Shown piece by piece: positions 1 through 8,473 of a DNA stretch of 45,156 bases. Each line of letters begins with the position of its first letter. The stretch's first letter is position 1. The notes beneath the pieces are model-generated. The model did not search any database and was not told where the DNA came from. It saw only the letters and a list, made by a program, of their open reading frames with translations. Both the position numbers and the translations under genes were made by a program. The DNA is from Candidatus Cloacimonadota bacterium (GTDB taxonomy: Bacteria > Cloacimonadota > Cloacimonadia > Cloacimonadales > Cloacimonadaceae), in the NCBI GenBank assembly GCA_020532545.1, contig JAJBAW010000021.1, positions 1-45,156 of the forward strand, read 5' to 3'.

Positions 1-226
1 CTTCGGAGCCGGCAGAACTGAGGCTGATGGAACCGAAGGAGACTGTGTCGCAAAAACGTCCGGTGCTATAGATATAGCCCTCGCTATCCACCGTGATGGC
101 TTGCCCCACATCCGTATGGGCCGCTCCGACTCCATGAGCCCAAAGCCATTCGGGCATTTCGGCGCATAAATATGTGCTGGCCACAAGCAGAATCAGTGTA
201 AATACAATAGCTTTAACGTAGTTCAT
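1..226 (-). CDS. Secreted SBBP-type beta-propeller protein, 5' part only
   Basis: The first 75 codons of a minus-strand gene that leaves the window at base 1. The start ATG (complement of 224-226) has a strong AAAAGGAGT ribosome binding site just upstream at 231-240. The protein begins with a signal peptide (MNYVKAIVFTLILLVASTYL, then CAE). It continues with WLWAHGVGAAHTDVGQAI, TVDSEGYIYSTGRF and a CDTVSFGSISLSSAGSE segment. The pattern of a variable loop, DxxGYIYxTG and F-G-S is that of SBBP beta-propeller repeats in secreted proteins of this group. Function beyond an exported propeller cannot be judged from the fragment. Confidence 0.72.
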   Translation of the reverse strand, partial: MNYVKAIVFTLILLVASTYLCAEMPEWLWAHGVGAAHTDVGQAITVDSEGYIYSTGRFCDTVSFGSISLSSAGSE

Positions 227-685
227 CTTTACTCCTTTTAAGGCATAAAATCCTTTGTGAAGAAAGTGAATTGAGGAGCGAATAAATGTCAAGAAAAATA
301 AGCTGGAAGCGTTACTTTTGTGTCGGGGACATCGGGGCGCAGAATGTTTACTGTGCTCTGGCTAAGGAGCTTGTGAGAGAATAATGAATCTGACTTGCTG
401 GATTCGATGCATCTCGCACCAACTACTGGATTCGATGCGTCTCGCGTCGAACAAGACCGCAGGCCTTGATAAACGAGGAGTACACTTTGAAGAGAGGATG
501 GTAAGTGTTCAAAAGGGAGCACGTTTCGTGCTCTGCAGGCGGGGACGCCTGCAATCCGGTGGCTGCCTGTATTCCTGTAATTTGCTTTATCCGTGTAAAT
601 CCGTGTGATCTGTGGGATCTGTGTGAGTACTGACATTACTGCACGCACCGGCTGAAGCCAGCGGAACGGCCGGCTAAAGCCAGCG
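227..685. repeat. Gene-free spacer with dispersed hairpin repeats
   Basis: No convincing gene. It holds two copies of TGGATTCGATGC(A/G)TCTCGC at 399-417 and 427-445, then a hairpin GAGCACG-TTT-CGTGCTC at 517-533 and a second one GCAGGCG-GGGA-CGCCTGC at 535-552. The block 427-567 recurs, diverged, at 9278-9417. Next to the rarA stop, 648-690 carries two tandem copies of a GCCGGCTRAAGCCAGCG-like unit. Short ORFs here on both strands are by-products of the repeats. Confidence 0.6.
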
Positions 686-1990
686 TTACGTATTCTTTAG
701 CTTCTCCCACCAGGCGATGCGTTTGGCGATATCCTTTTCGAAGCCGAATTCGCCGGGCTCATAATAGACCTGCTCCTGCATCTGATCCGGGAAGCACTTC
801 TCATAGATGTACTTATGCTCGGAATCATGATCGTATTGATAGCCTTTGCCATAATCCAGATCTTTCATGAGCTTGGTAGGGGCATTGCGGATATTGAGCG
901 GGACCCCGTAGTGGCTGGTTTTGTGGGCATCTTTGACAGCGGCGCCATAGGCTTTGTACAGGCTATTGCTCTTGGGTGCGGTGGCCAGATAGACTGCGGC
1001 CTGGGCCAGGGCATTGCTGGCTTCCGGCATCCCGATGAAGAGCAGGGCATCCTTGGCCGCCAAAGCCTGGATGAGGGCAGCGGGATCTGCCAGACCGATA
1101 TCTTCACTGGCAAAACGGATCATGCGACGCACCACATAGCGCGGATCTTCTCCCGCCTCCAGCATACGCGCCAGCCAGTATAAAGCGGCCTGGGGATCGC
1201 TGCCGCGCATGGATTTGTGCAGGGCTGAAATGAGATTGTAATGCTCCTCGCGGTTTTTGTCGTAAAACATGGTCTTTTTGGCCAAAGCTTGTGCCAAAAC
1301 CTGGATTTCAGGATGGGGGTTCTCTTTCAGATAGCTTTGGATGAGTTCCAGTTCGTTTAGTGCCCGTCTGGCATCACCCCCGCTATTTTGTGCGAGCCAG
1401 CCGATGACGTCCTCATCTGTCTCCAGCCCCAGTTCCTGGAAACCCCGGCGCAGGATTTCTCTGAGATCTACTTCCTTTAAAGCTTCCAGAACAAAGACAT
1501 GGCAGCGTGAGAGCAGGGCCGGAATCACTTCAAAAGAAGGATTTTCCGTGGTGGCTCCGATCAAAATGATGGCCCCGCTTTCCACAAAAGGTAAAAAGGC
1601 ATCCTGTTGAGATTTATTAAACCGGTGAATCTCATCGATAAAAAGGATGCTGCGCTCGCCTGTCTTGCGATGCAGATAGTCCGCTTCTTTCATCACGGCT
1701 TTTACATCTTTGATGCCGGACATCACCGCGCTAAAATGAATAAAGCGCTGTTTTGACGCTCCTTCGATGATGCGGGCAATGGTGGTTTTACCGCTACCCG
1801 GAGGGCCCCAGAGGATAAAGCTGTGATAGACATCGGTCACGATCATCTGCGCCAGCAGGGAATCCGGAGCAGCGAGCTTTTCCTGTCCCCTCAGCTCTTC
1901 CAAGCCCTGGGGACGTAGCTTTTCCGCCAAGGGTACCTGGCGGGTAGCAAGCTCCTGTTCTTCAAAGAGATCGCTTTGATTTTCCAGCAA
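686..1990 (-). CDS. rarA: AAA+ ATPase RarA/MgsA, replication-associated recombination protein
   Basis: RarA is a cytoplasmic clamp-loader-like AAA+ ATPase that acts at stalled replication forks. The 434-residue product has the expected order: Walker A GPPGSGKTT (about 62-70), Walker B ILFIDEIHRF (about 115-124), sensor 1 GATTENPSF (about 145-153) and the arginine-finger region ALLSRC (about 158-163). The C-terminal RarA domain includes GSDPQAALYWLARMLEAGED and the conserved RFASEDIGLADP. Length is normal for the family. No ATG fits the N-terminus; the likely start is the TTG at 1990, three bases after the ferritin-like stop, with GGAG nine bases upstream. It is the last gene of a lolC/E-like - ferritin-like - rarA operon. 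Identity is secure; the start codon is less so. Confidence 0.93.
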   Translation of the reverse strand: MLENQSDLFEEQELATRQVPLAEKLRPQGLEELRGQEKLAAPDSLLAQMIVTDVYHSFILWGPPGSGKTTIARIIEGASKQRFIHFSAVMSGIKDVKAVMKEADYLHRKTGERSILFIDEIHRFNKSQQDAFLPFVESGAIILIGATTENPSFEVIPALLSRCHVFVLEALKEVDLREILRRGFQELGLETDEDVIGWLAQNSGGDARRALNELELIQSYLKENPHPEIQVLAQALAKKTMFYDKNREEHYNLISALHKSMRGSDPQAALYWLARMLEAGEDPRYVVRRMIRFASEDIGLADPAALIQALAAKDALLFIGMPEASNALAQAAVYLATAPKSNSLYKAYGAAVKDAHKTSHYGVPLNIRNAPTKLMKDLDYGKGYQYDHDSEHKYIYEKCFPDQMQEQVYYEPGEFGFEKDIAKRIAWWEKLKNT

Positions 1991-1993
1991 GTT

Positions 1994-2461
1994 TTAATGC
2001 TCCATAAAGCCGTCGAGCTCGGAGCGGTCAAACCACTTCAGCAGACCTTGGATCTTCTCGACCTCTGCATACAGCAGCTCTTTGTGATGCTCTTCTTCCT
2101 GGGCAAGCTGTTCTAAAAGCGCCTTGGTATCTGCATCTTCACTCTGCTCGGCGAGCTTCAAATAGATGTTTTGAGCCAGCTCTTCACGAGAGATGGCAAA
2201 TTCCAATACGGCTTTGGGATCGCCCAATTCCAGGCCTTCCATTTGCATGTCCAGGGTCCCCACCAGTTTAAGCTTTTCATGGGGGAATTCCTTGGCATAC
2301 AGGCCGCGCACCTTCATTTCATGGTCTTTTTCATACAGTACCAGTTGCTTATAAAACTGCTCAGTTTGTTCATTCTTAAAGCTCTTGGCCAGGGCTTTGT
2401 AGAGATTCTGGGAACGGATTTCTGCCTCAATGGCAATGCGATAGGCGTCTTGACGATTCAT
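1994..2461 (-). CDS. Ferritin-like / rubrerythrin-family protein
   Basis: A 155-residue, all-helical protein of the ferritin-like superfamily. Metal-ligand type motifs are visible: E in IAIEAEIRSQNLY near the N-terminus, EKDHEMK around residue 44, and E-E-L-AQNIY and AQEEEHHKELL in the second half. This gives the paired ExxH pattern of a di-iron four-helix bundle. It lacks the rubredoxin tail of a full rubrerythrin. Members of this family handle peroxide or iron, but the substrate cannot be assigned here. ATG at 2461 follows AGAGG by six bases. It lies 17 bases after the lolC/E-like stop and three bases before rarA, so the three are probably cotranscribed. Confidence 0.82.
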   Translation of the reverse strand: MNRQDAYRIAIEAEIRSQNLYKALAKSFKNEQTEQFYKQLVLYEKDHEMKVRGLYAKEFPHEKLKLVGTLDMQMEGLELGDPKAVLEFAISREELAQNIYLKLAEQSEDADTKALLEQLAQEEEHHKELLYAEVEKIQGLLKWFDRSELDGFMEH

Positions 2462-2478
2462 AATATACCTCTTTTTAT

Positions 2479-3726
2479 TTATGCGTTACGGCGGATGAGC
2501 TCCACCGCGTTGATTTTCTTAAGATTGTTCAGCGGCACCAGCACGCTGAGCCAGGTGAGCAGATAAGAGACCACGATAACAAGAAGATAATCCGTGATCT
2601 GCATCTTCACAGGTAAAATGATGGTTTGGTCCAGCTTGACCAGCCCGGTCTGTGCCTGGATCACCAGCAGGATGGTGCTGATGACTATCCCCAAAGCGAT
2701 GCCCAAGGTGCAGAGCATCATGGCCTGATACATAAAGAGTTTGCGCAACTCTTCTCCCTGGTAGCCCAAGGCTTTGAGCAGACCCAATTCTGCTCTTTTC
2801 TGGCTGATCATTTTGAGCAGATTGCCGGTGAGATTGAAGCTGGCGATGATAAACATAAAGAGCAGAATCACAAACATCAGGTACTTTTCAAAGCGGATGG
2901 CGCCGTATAGCGAGGCGTCGAAACTGCTCCAATCCTCAAGCTTGTAGCCTGGAAAAAGCGGACCGAGCTGTGCCAGATGTTGACGGCTTTTTTGCGGATT
3001 CTGGCTGCGAATCTCCAGGTAATCCACCTGATTGTCATAAGAATTAAATGCCTGCACCACCGGCAGCGGCACATAGCAAAAGCTTTGATCATACTCCGGC
3101 ATGCCGGCCGCAAAAATCGCCTTTACCTTCAGCTTTCGCACCATGGGCATCAGACCAAAAGGCGTGGGCTGGTTGAAGAGCAAGGAGATAAGCTGCACCT
3201 CATCGCCTATATACAGGCCCAGATCTCCCGCCAAAGCAGAGCCCAGGGCAATCCCACCTTCGTTGAAGCTTTCGGGCTGCAGATCGCCGGCCAGGATCCC
3301 ATGCAGGGCATCTTTTTGGCTCTGTTGATTCAGCAGAGGACTCACCGCTTTGTGCCGGTAAGGATCGATGCCAAAGACCACCGCAGCGGCAGATCTTTGG
3401 CCATTTCTCAAGAGCAATTCGGTGCGGGCCACCGGAGCTGCAGTAAAGCCTTCGTCCTCCAGCTTTCCCAGGAGCGGCTGATAATCCTGAAGTAAGGCTC
3501 CATCGGGCTTTGAAAGCCTCAGTTCGGAAAGGGTGCCGATAATCCGGCCGCTAATATCTTCCCGGAAGCCATTCATCACCGAACTTACGGTGATCAAGGC
3601 CACAACGCCCAACGTAATGCCAATCAAAGTAAGGACATAATCCCTGCTGATACCCAGGGCACTCCTGCCGGCAAGGTATTTGCGCGCAAGGAAATAGATA
3701 CTGGCATTAGTTTTCTTTTTCTTCAT
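2479..3726 (-). CDS. ABC transporter permease of the LolC/LolE (MacB/FtsX-like) family
   Basis: Inner-membrane permease of about 415 residues. TM1 lies near the N-terminus (DYVLTLIGITLGVVALITV) and is followed by VSSVMNGFREDISGRIIG, the conserved LolC/E sequence after TM1. A periplasmic domain of about 220 residues comes next, then three C-terminal TM segments (LMFVILLFMFIIASFNL; MLCTLGIALGIVISTILL; LLVIVVSYLLTWLSVLVPL). The cytoplasmic SQKRAELGLLKALG motif lies between TM2 and TM3. LolC/E extracts lipoproteins for delivery to the outer membrane. No LolD ATPase gene is adjacent. An upstream extension to 3810 is open, but ATG 3726 has AAGGA seven bases upstream, so I choose that start. Confidence 0.87.
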   Translation of the reverse strand: MKKKKTNASIYFLARKYLAGRSALGISRDYVLTLIGITLGVVALITVSSVMNGFREDISGRIIGTLSELRLSKPDGALLQDYQPLLGKLEDEGFTAAPVARTELLLRNGQRSAAAVVFGIDPYRHKAVSPLLNQQSQKDALHGILAGDLQPESFNEGGIALGSALAGDLGLYIGDEVQLISLLFNQPTPFGLMPMVRKLKVKAIFAAGMPEYDQSFCYVPLPVVQAFNSYDNQVDYLEIRSQNPQKSRQHLAQLGPLFPGYKLEDWSSFDASLYGAIRFEKYLMFVILLFMFIIASFNLTGNLLKMISQKRAELGLLKALGYQGEELRKLFMYQAMMLCTLGIALGIVISTILLVIQAQTGLVKLDQTIILPVKMQITDYLLVIVVSYLLTWLSVLVPLNNLKKINAVELIRRNA

Positions 3727-3831
3727 ATCCACATCCTTTTTCCAGACTCTAAAACAGTCAAGAAAGATTTTGGGCTCGCTGCTCGTGGGCTCTGTAAGAA
3801 AGCGAGCCATCGGAACATCCCGATAGAAAGC

Positions 3832-3865
3832 AAAAGAGGCAAAGCCTTTCGACCCTGCCTCTTAT
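3832..3865 (-). terminator. Intrinsic terminator after the first LamG gene
   Basis: Read on the minus strand just past the stop at 3883, GAGGCA and TGCCTC (arms at 3856-3861 and 3836-3841) form a stem around a 14-base loop followed by TTTTG. The same arrangement follows the paralogous gene at 5453. Confidence 0.6.
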
Positions 3866-3882
3866 CATATAATTGTTTAAGT

Positions 3883-5232
3883 TTATTTCATCAATACGGC
3901 TTTCTTGACAAAGCTCTGATTTCCGGCATTCATTCTGATGTGGTAAACTCCGCTGGAGTAGGTGTCACCATTCTCATCCAGACCGTTCCAGATCAGCTTC
4001 CAGGATCCGGCTGCCTTCTGGCCTTCCGAAATCTGGCGGATGATCTGACCGCGGGAATTGTAGATCACAAAGTTTACATCGGCATCCTTGCTCAGCCCAT
4101 AAGCGACGGTGGCGCTGGGATTAAAAGGATTCGGATAGATGGAGCTGAGACCGCTGACAATCGGGATACCAGGTGTCCCTTGATTGGGATTGGTATCGTA
4201 ATATACTGTAGTAGGACCATGATAATCCACGCTGCCGTCGATATTCTGCACACTGAGCCAGTAGTAATAGGTTCCCGGTTCGTATAGATTAGAATCCACA
4301 TACTGATAGCTCTGCTGTTCGGAGGTATTGGTAGCGGAAATAAAGGGGTTGACTATCATAGCTGTGGCGATATCACGCTCTGTGCTGCGATAGATATAGA
4401 ATCCACTCACGCCGGTTTCAGACTGGGTAATCCACTGTAGGCGCACGAAAAGATCGGCTGTAAGAATTGCGGTGAAGGAAGATAGCTCTACGGGAAGGGT
4501 AGGGACGCCATCTTGCCAGTCTGGGCTTGTGTGTGTAGCTGTTCCGTCTTGAACTCTGCCATCATAGCCATTAATAGTGCTGTCATTTGCTATGGTGCCA
4601 TCGATTTCATCCAGCTTCCAGTAGCCTACCAAATTGGCACTGGAAGGACTAACGGGTTTATCATAGTTATTGTTGATATCCGTAGCAGTGCGCACAACAT
4701 TCCATAGGCGTACTTCATCGATGAGGCCATTGAAAGCAAAATGAGTCGTGCTTGATGGTCGTAAATCCCCAATAGTGAACAGACCGCCCCAGACTGGGCT
4801 GACATTTCCAGCCGTTCCAGAGCCTTTCAACTCTCCATCCACATAGAGTTTAACTTCCCCATTTTGCCCAACTACTGAAACAGCTATATGGTACCATTCA
4901 TCTATATCCAAATCCATACTTGTGGTTAAGATGACAGGGGTGTTATCTTTATATGAACAAACACTGATCTCATCACCACGATGCGTTACCCAGATATTTT
5001 TGTTAGTACCGCTTGTGCCTGCAAAAATTGTTCTCCCCAAGGTTGGAGTGGTTAATGTAGCAGGATTAAACCAAGCCTCAACGGTAAAAGAACTGGTAAT
5101 TTTGGAAGCCATATTACCGATAGCCACGCAGTCATCAACGCCATCAAAATACAAGGCATTATTGGCAGCAAACAGTCCGCCTCCTAAGAATAATAAAAAG
5201 CAAGCAAGAAGTGGTAGTACTTTGTGTCTCAT
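3883..5232 (-). CDS. Secreted LamG-domain protein with C-terminal PNPFNP (T9SS-type) sorting domain
   Basis: A 449-residue exported protein. The signal peptide is MRHKVLPLLACFLLFLGGGL-FA. A LamG/concanavalin-like jelly roll follows (about 25-190; NALYFDGVDDCVAIG, FTVEAWFNP, WYHIAVSV, KLYVDGEL, GLIDEVRLWNVVRT). Then come a fibronectin-III-like segment starting LPVELSSFTA (about 250-345) and a C-terminal FlgD-like/sorting domain with YPNPFNPSATVAYGL, IYNSRGQIIRQI and SGVYHIRMNAG. Such C-termini send proteins through the type IX or a related pathway to the surface. ATG 5232 has AAGGAG six bases upstream; an in-frame TTG further upstream is less likely. A paralogue lies directly upstream at 5453-6766. 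The ligand is unknown. Confidence 0.85.
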   Translation of the reverse strand: MRHKVLPLLACFLLFLGGGLFAANNALYFDGVDDCVAIGNMASKITSSFTVEAWFNPATLTTPTLGRTIFAGTSGTNKNIWVTHRGDEISVCSYKDNTPVILTTSMDLDIDEWYHIAVSVVGQNGEVKLYVDGELKGSGTAGNVSPVWGGLFTIGDLRPSSTTHFAFNGLIDEVRLWNVVRTATDINNNYDKPVSPSSANLVGYWKLDEIDGTIANDSTINGYDGRVQDGTATHTSPDWQDGVPTLPVELSSFTAILTADLFVRLQWITQSETGVSGFYIYRSTERDIATAMIVNPFISATNTSEQQSYQYVDSNLYEPGTYYYWLSVQNIDGSVDYHGPTTVYYDTNPNQGTPGIPIVSGLSSIYPNPFNPSATVAYGLSKDADVNFVIYNSRGQIIRQISEGQKAAGSWKLIWNGLDENGDTYSSGVYHIRMNAGNQSFVKKAVLMK

Positions 5233-5400
5233 AGTTTTCTCCTTCAAGAAGTATCATTTTAAAAATTTAGCATACGATTAAACGTATTTTAATTTCACGA
5301 TTCCCATGCTATAGACTCCCCATATCTGTCAAGAAATATAAACGGCATGAACGAATAAATCCCTTGGGCAGCAAGCCGTTAGAATATCCGGATAGAAACC

Positions 5401-5437
5401 AAAAGAGGCACAGTCGATAGACCATGCCTCTCTTTTT
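5401..5437 (-). terminator. Intrinsic terminator after the second LamG gene
   Basis: Arms GAGGCA (5405-5410) and TGCCTC (5425-5430) flank a 14-base loop. On the minus strand the hairpin runs into TTTTGG; on the plus strand it is followed by TCTTTTT, so it could stop transcription both ways. It is paralogous to the hairpin at 3832-3865. Confidence 0.6.
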
Positions 5438-5452
5438 ATAGTTACTAGGATT

Positions 5453-6766
5453 CTATTTCATCAACACAGCTTTCTTCACAAAGCTCTGATTTCCGGCATT
5501 CATTCTGATGTGGTAAATTCCACTCGCGCAAGCTTCGCCATTCTCATCCTGGCCGTTCCAGACGATCTTCCCATCTCCGGCTGCCTTTTGGCCTTCGGAA
5601 ATCCGGCGGACGGTCTGACCACGGGAATTGGTGATCACGAAGCTCAGATCCGCATCCTTGAGCAGAGTGTAGCTGATATTGGTGCTGGGGTTGAAAGGAT
5701 TCGGATAGACGGATTTCAGTCCACTGAAAAGCGGAATATCCGGTACTTCTTGATCGGTATTTTGCTTGTACTGAACCATAGAGGGACCGTGATAATCCAC
5801 GCTACCATCGTAGTTGTGCACACTGAGCCAGTAGTAGTAGGTTCCCGGCTCGATCAGATTGGTATCCATATACCGATAGTTATGCTGATCCGAGGTATTG
5901 GTAGCCTCAATAAGAGGACTGACCATCATGGCTGTGGCAAGATCATTTTCCACGCCCCGATAAACATAAAATCCACTCACGCCGGATTCGGACTGGGTGG
6001 TCCATTGCAATTCCACAAAGAGACCAGCGGTGAAAGCTGCGGTGAAAGAAGATAGCTCTACAGGCAAGGTAATATCAGTGGTGACAGGAAAGCCTGGATC
6101 GGGTATGCCATGTGGCGTCCCATGATGCCCGTAACCGGAGCTGTCCGTGAAATCTCCTTCCATTCTCCAGTAACCGATCAAACAAGGCTGTGGTGAAAGG
6201 ACGACATTCATATTATCGGCTATTTCAGTTGCCGTGCGTACACAATTCCATACTCTGACTTCATCAATTTGCCCATTGAAATGTTGGAAACCTCCGCCTC
6301 CTTCTCCAATTTGAAGCTCTCTGTAGTGATGATCTACAAACATTGTCGTAGTCGCCACCAGAAGGCCGTCCAGATAAATCTTTGTGCCATTTGTGACTCC
6401 GCTTTGAAAAGAAAAAGCCACATGATGCCAGACATTATCGTTTAAGAACTTTCCTGTCTGATGTTGGCCAAAGGCGGTTCCTGCTTTCCAACTATAAATC
6501 GTCAATTCATTATTCAATAGGAATATTCCCCAAGCGTACTGCTTTGCAACTATGGCTCGGAAAACTGTTCCGGGGCCGGACGTTTTGATCCAGGCTTCCA
6601 CGGTTCCGATGTTGATATTAAGAGCGGCAGGACTTGCGGGTAAACCAGGGCTACCAACGCTTATATACTGCGATGCGCCGTTAAGTTCCACGGCTTGGTT
6701 AGCAAAAATACTTGAGACTGCTACGACGAACAGTAAAATGGTAAATAACACGTGTTTTTGTTTCAT
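5453..6766 (-). CDS. Secreted LamG-domain protein with C-terminal PNPFNP sorting domain, paralogue
   Basis: A 437-residue paralogue of the gene at 3883-5232 with the same architecture: signal peptide (MKQKHVLFTILLFVVAVSSI-FA), LamG-type domain (AVELNGASQYISVG, GTVEAWIKT, WHHVAFSF, KIYLDGLL, GQIDEVRVWNCVRT), a Fn3-like block beginning LPVELSSFTAAF, and the sorting domain (YPNPFNPSTNISYTL, SRGQTVRRI, SGIYHIRMNAG). The last 25 residues are nearly identical to the neighbour's, while the LamG domains have diverged. ATG 6766 follows AAGGAGGAGACC. The upstream leader and the terminator are also shared, so the whole transcription unit appears to have been duplicated. Confidence 0.85.
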   Translation of the reverse strand: MKQKHVLFTILLFVVAVSSIFANQAVELNGASQYISVGSPGLPASPAALNINIGTVEAWIKTSGPGTVFRAIVAKQYAWGIFLLNNELTIYSWKAGTAFGQHQTGKFLNDNVWHHVAFSFQSGVTNGTKIYLDGLLVATTTMFVDHHYRELQIGEGGGGFQHFNGQIDEVRVWNCVRTATEIADNMNVVLSPQPCLIGYWRMEGDFTDSSGYGHHGTPHGIPDPGFPVTTDITLPVELSSFTAAFTAGLFVELQWTTQSESGVSGFYVYRGVENDLATAMMVSPLIEATNTSDQHNYRYMDTNLIEPGTYYYWLSVHNYDGSVDYHGPSMVQYKQNTDQEVPDIPLFSGLKSVYPNPFNPSTNISYTLLKDADLSFVITNSRGQTVRRISEGQKAAGDGKIVWNGQDENGEACASGIYHIRMNAGNQSFVKKAVLMK

Positions 6767-7037
6767 GGTCTCCTCCTTCAAGAAGTATCATATATTGATT
6801 TATCATGCTACATGGGCTTATTTTTTCGCATGAAGGATATACTAGCGAATTCCATATATTTGCCAAGAGCAAATTTTGACTTTAGCAAATAAGTTATCCT
6901 CCCCTTAGTTGAAGGCCGTTTTATCAAACAAGCAATAGGTGAAGTGCCATTCGAAAAAAAGCAGACCCCTCCAGCGAGAAATCCCCATTTATCTTGCAGG
7001 AAACTGCCTTTGACTTAGTATATTATATGGTATATGG

Positions 7038-7532
7038 ATGAAGAAAGAGCAATTTGAAGAGTTTCTGAGCGCCCACGAAAAGCGGATCTTCCGCTATCTG
7101 ATGGGAATCACTGCCAACGAACAAGATACTATGGATCTTGTACAGGCGGTGTTTATCGCTATTTTTGAGAATTTTGAGCGCATCGAAGAGGTCACCGCCC
7201 TTTCCTATACCTACCGTGTGGCGCACAACAAAGCCATGACCTTTTTGAAGAATAAATCCCGCTACATCAGTGTGGATCCCAAATCTTTCGCCCATATCCC
7301 CCAACCCAGCCAGCCCGAAGAAGTTGATTACTCGGCTTTGCAAAAAGCAGTGGCCGAACTTGAGCCCCGTATGGCCGCGGTGATCCAGCTCCAATATTAT
7401 GAAGGTCTTTCCTACAAAGAGATTGCGCAGCGTCTGGGCATCAGCTTCAAAGCGGTGGAATCGCTCTTGGTGCGCGCCAAACGCATCTTACGCAAAAAAA
7501 TAATGCAGGAAAACCAGGAGAACAAGGTATAA
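7038..7532 (+). CDS. ECF-type RNA polymerase sigma factor
   Basis: A 164-residue sigma-70 family factor with only regions 2 and 4. Region 2 (about 14-74) includes KRIFRYLMGITANEQDTMDLVQ and SYTYRVAHNKAMTFLKNK. Region 4 (about 106-153) has the helix-turn-helix YYEGLSYKEIAQRLGISFKA followed by VESLLVRAKRILRK. The next gene encodes a zinc-finger anti-sigma factor, as expected for group IV sigma factors. There is no clear Shine-Dalgarno before ATG 7038. A TTGACT at 7010-7015 and a TATATG-like hexamer right at the start suggest a very short leader or none. The regulon is unknown; it probably controls its own operon. Confidence 0.9.
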   Translation: MKKEQFEEFLSAHEKRIFRYLMGITANEQDTMDLVQAVFIAIFENFERIEEVTALSYTYRVAHNKAMTFLKNKSRYISVDPKSFAHIPQPSQPEEVDYSALQKAVAELEPRMAAVIQLQYYEGLSYKEIAQRLGISFKAVESLLVRAKRILRKKIMQENQENKV

Positions 7533-7575
7533 TGTGCAGAACCGCTTATCGGTTACTACTTTTAAGGAGAGATAC

Positions 7576-8001
7576 ATGAGATGCAAAACCGCAGAACGCT
7601 ACATCAGCCTCAAGCTCGACGGTGAGCTGTGCCCCCGCCGCCTGAATTCCTTGCACAGACATTTGCAGAAATGTTCCTCCTGCACCCATATTCAAAGCTG
7701 CAATCTGGCTCTGCAAACTAAACTCAAAGAGCAGCCCCAGGCGGAATTCCCCCAGTGGCTGCATCACCGCATTCTTGAGAGTCTGCCCAGGCAGGAAAAA
7801 CGCAACCGGGCGGGCAAGCGCGCTTTATCTTATGCCACAGCAAGCCTGGCCGTCATCTTCAGCCTCCTGGCAGGCACTTTGGTGGGAATCAAAGGCTATG
7901 AAGGTGGCAAGGAAACCAGCAATGTCAACACTCAAAGCGAGATAGAATACAGCTATCTCAGCTTTGGCGAGCAGAGCCTGATGGAGGCTTATGATGACTA
8001 A
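7576..8001 (+). CDS. Zinc-finger anti-sigma factor (zf-HC2 type), membrane-anchored
   Basis: A 141-residue protein. The N-terminal zinc-binding anti-sigma pattern has Cys (CKTAERYISLKLDGEL), then LHRHLQKCSSC, which gives the H-x3-C-x2-C signature of zf-HC2/RsrA-like domains. A single TM segment (YATASLAVIFSLLAGTLVGI, about 90-110) leads to a short periplasmic tail. The start is ATG 7576, preceded by AAGGAG six bases upstream; an in-frame GTG at 7534 has no ribosome binding site. It sits right behind the sigma gene and overlaps the next gene by 11 bases. It likely holds the sigma factor at the inner membrane until a periplasmic signal is received. Confidence 0.83.
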   Translation: MRCKTAERYISLKLDGELCPRRLNSLHRHLQKCSSCTHIQSCNLALQTKLKEQPQAEFPQWLHHRILESLPRQEKRNRAGKRALSYATASLAVIFSLLAGTLVGIKGYEGGKETSNVNTQSEIEYSYLSFGEQSLMEAYDD

Positions 8002-8473
8002 ACGCACTATCGCCATCCTGCTCTTTATCTCCCTGGCCTTCAATCTGGCAGTATTGGGCTCGATCTTATGGATTCGTTTGAATCATAAAGCCTGCCCTGC
8101 CGAAATCCCGCAGAGCGGACATCACAGAATCGTCCTGCCTCCACATCTGCAAAATGACCATGTGATGTGGAGTCCCGAAATTCGCGAGCTGCACAGCGAA
8201 TTTAACAAAAGCAAAATAGAGCTCATGCGCGAGCTGGCCAAAGACCCGATCACTGAAACAAGTATTACCGCGATAATAGATAATTCACTGGCTGCCCAAG
8301 GCTCTCTGGAACGAGCCTTGGCACATAGACTACTGGAAATTCGTAAGCAAATGAGCGCGGCTGAGGCCCAAGAATACTTTTCCTCCCGTGCCGAGCAAAT
8401 GAAAAAACGATCTCAAGCTTTCAAACACAAATATAACCGGAGAAGAAACAATGAAAAAGATAATCCTAATTAG
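7991..8473 (+). CDS. Membrane-anchored periplasmic CnrX/Spy-like sensor protein
   Basis: A 160-residue protein with an N-terminal membrane anchor (ILLFISLAFNLAVLGSILWI) and a helical, His-rich periplasmic part (HHRIVLPPHLQNDHVMW). Long amphipathic helices follow, including the SPEIRELHSEFNKSKIELMR block and the region around AQEYFSSRAEQMKKRSQAF. This is the layout of the heavy-metal-resistance/CnrX-CpxP-Spy superfamily. Its start lies inside the anti-sigma gene and its end overlaps the next gene by 23 bases. By analogy with the CnrYXH metal-sensing set it may be the periplasmic sensor that controls the anti-sigma factor. That role is inference from order and shape. Confidence 0.65.
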   Translation: MMTKRTIAILLFISLAFNLAVLGSILWIRLNHKACPAEIPQSGHHRIVLPPHLQNDHVMWSPEIRELHSEFNKSKIELMRELAKDPITETSITAIIDNSLAAQGSLERALAHRLLEIRKQMSAAEAQEYFSSRAEQMKKRSQAFKHKYNRRRNNEKDNPN

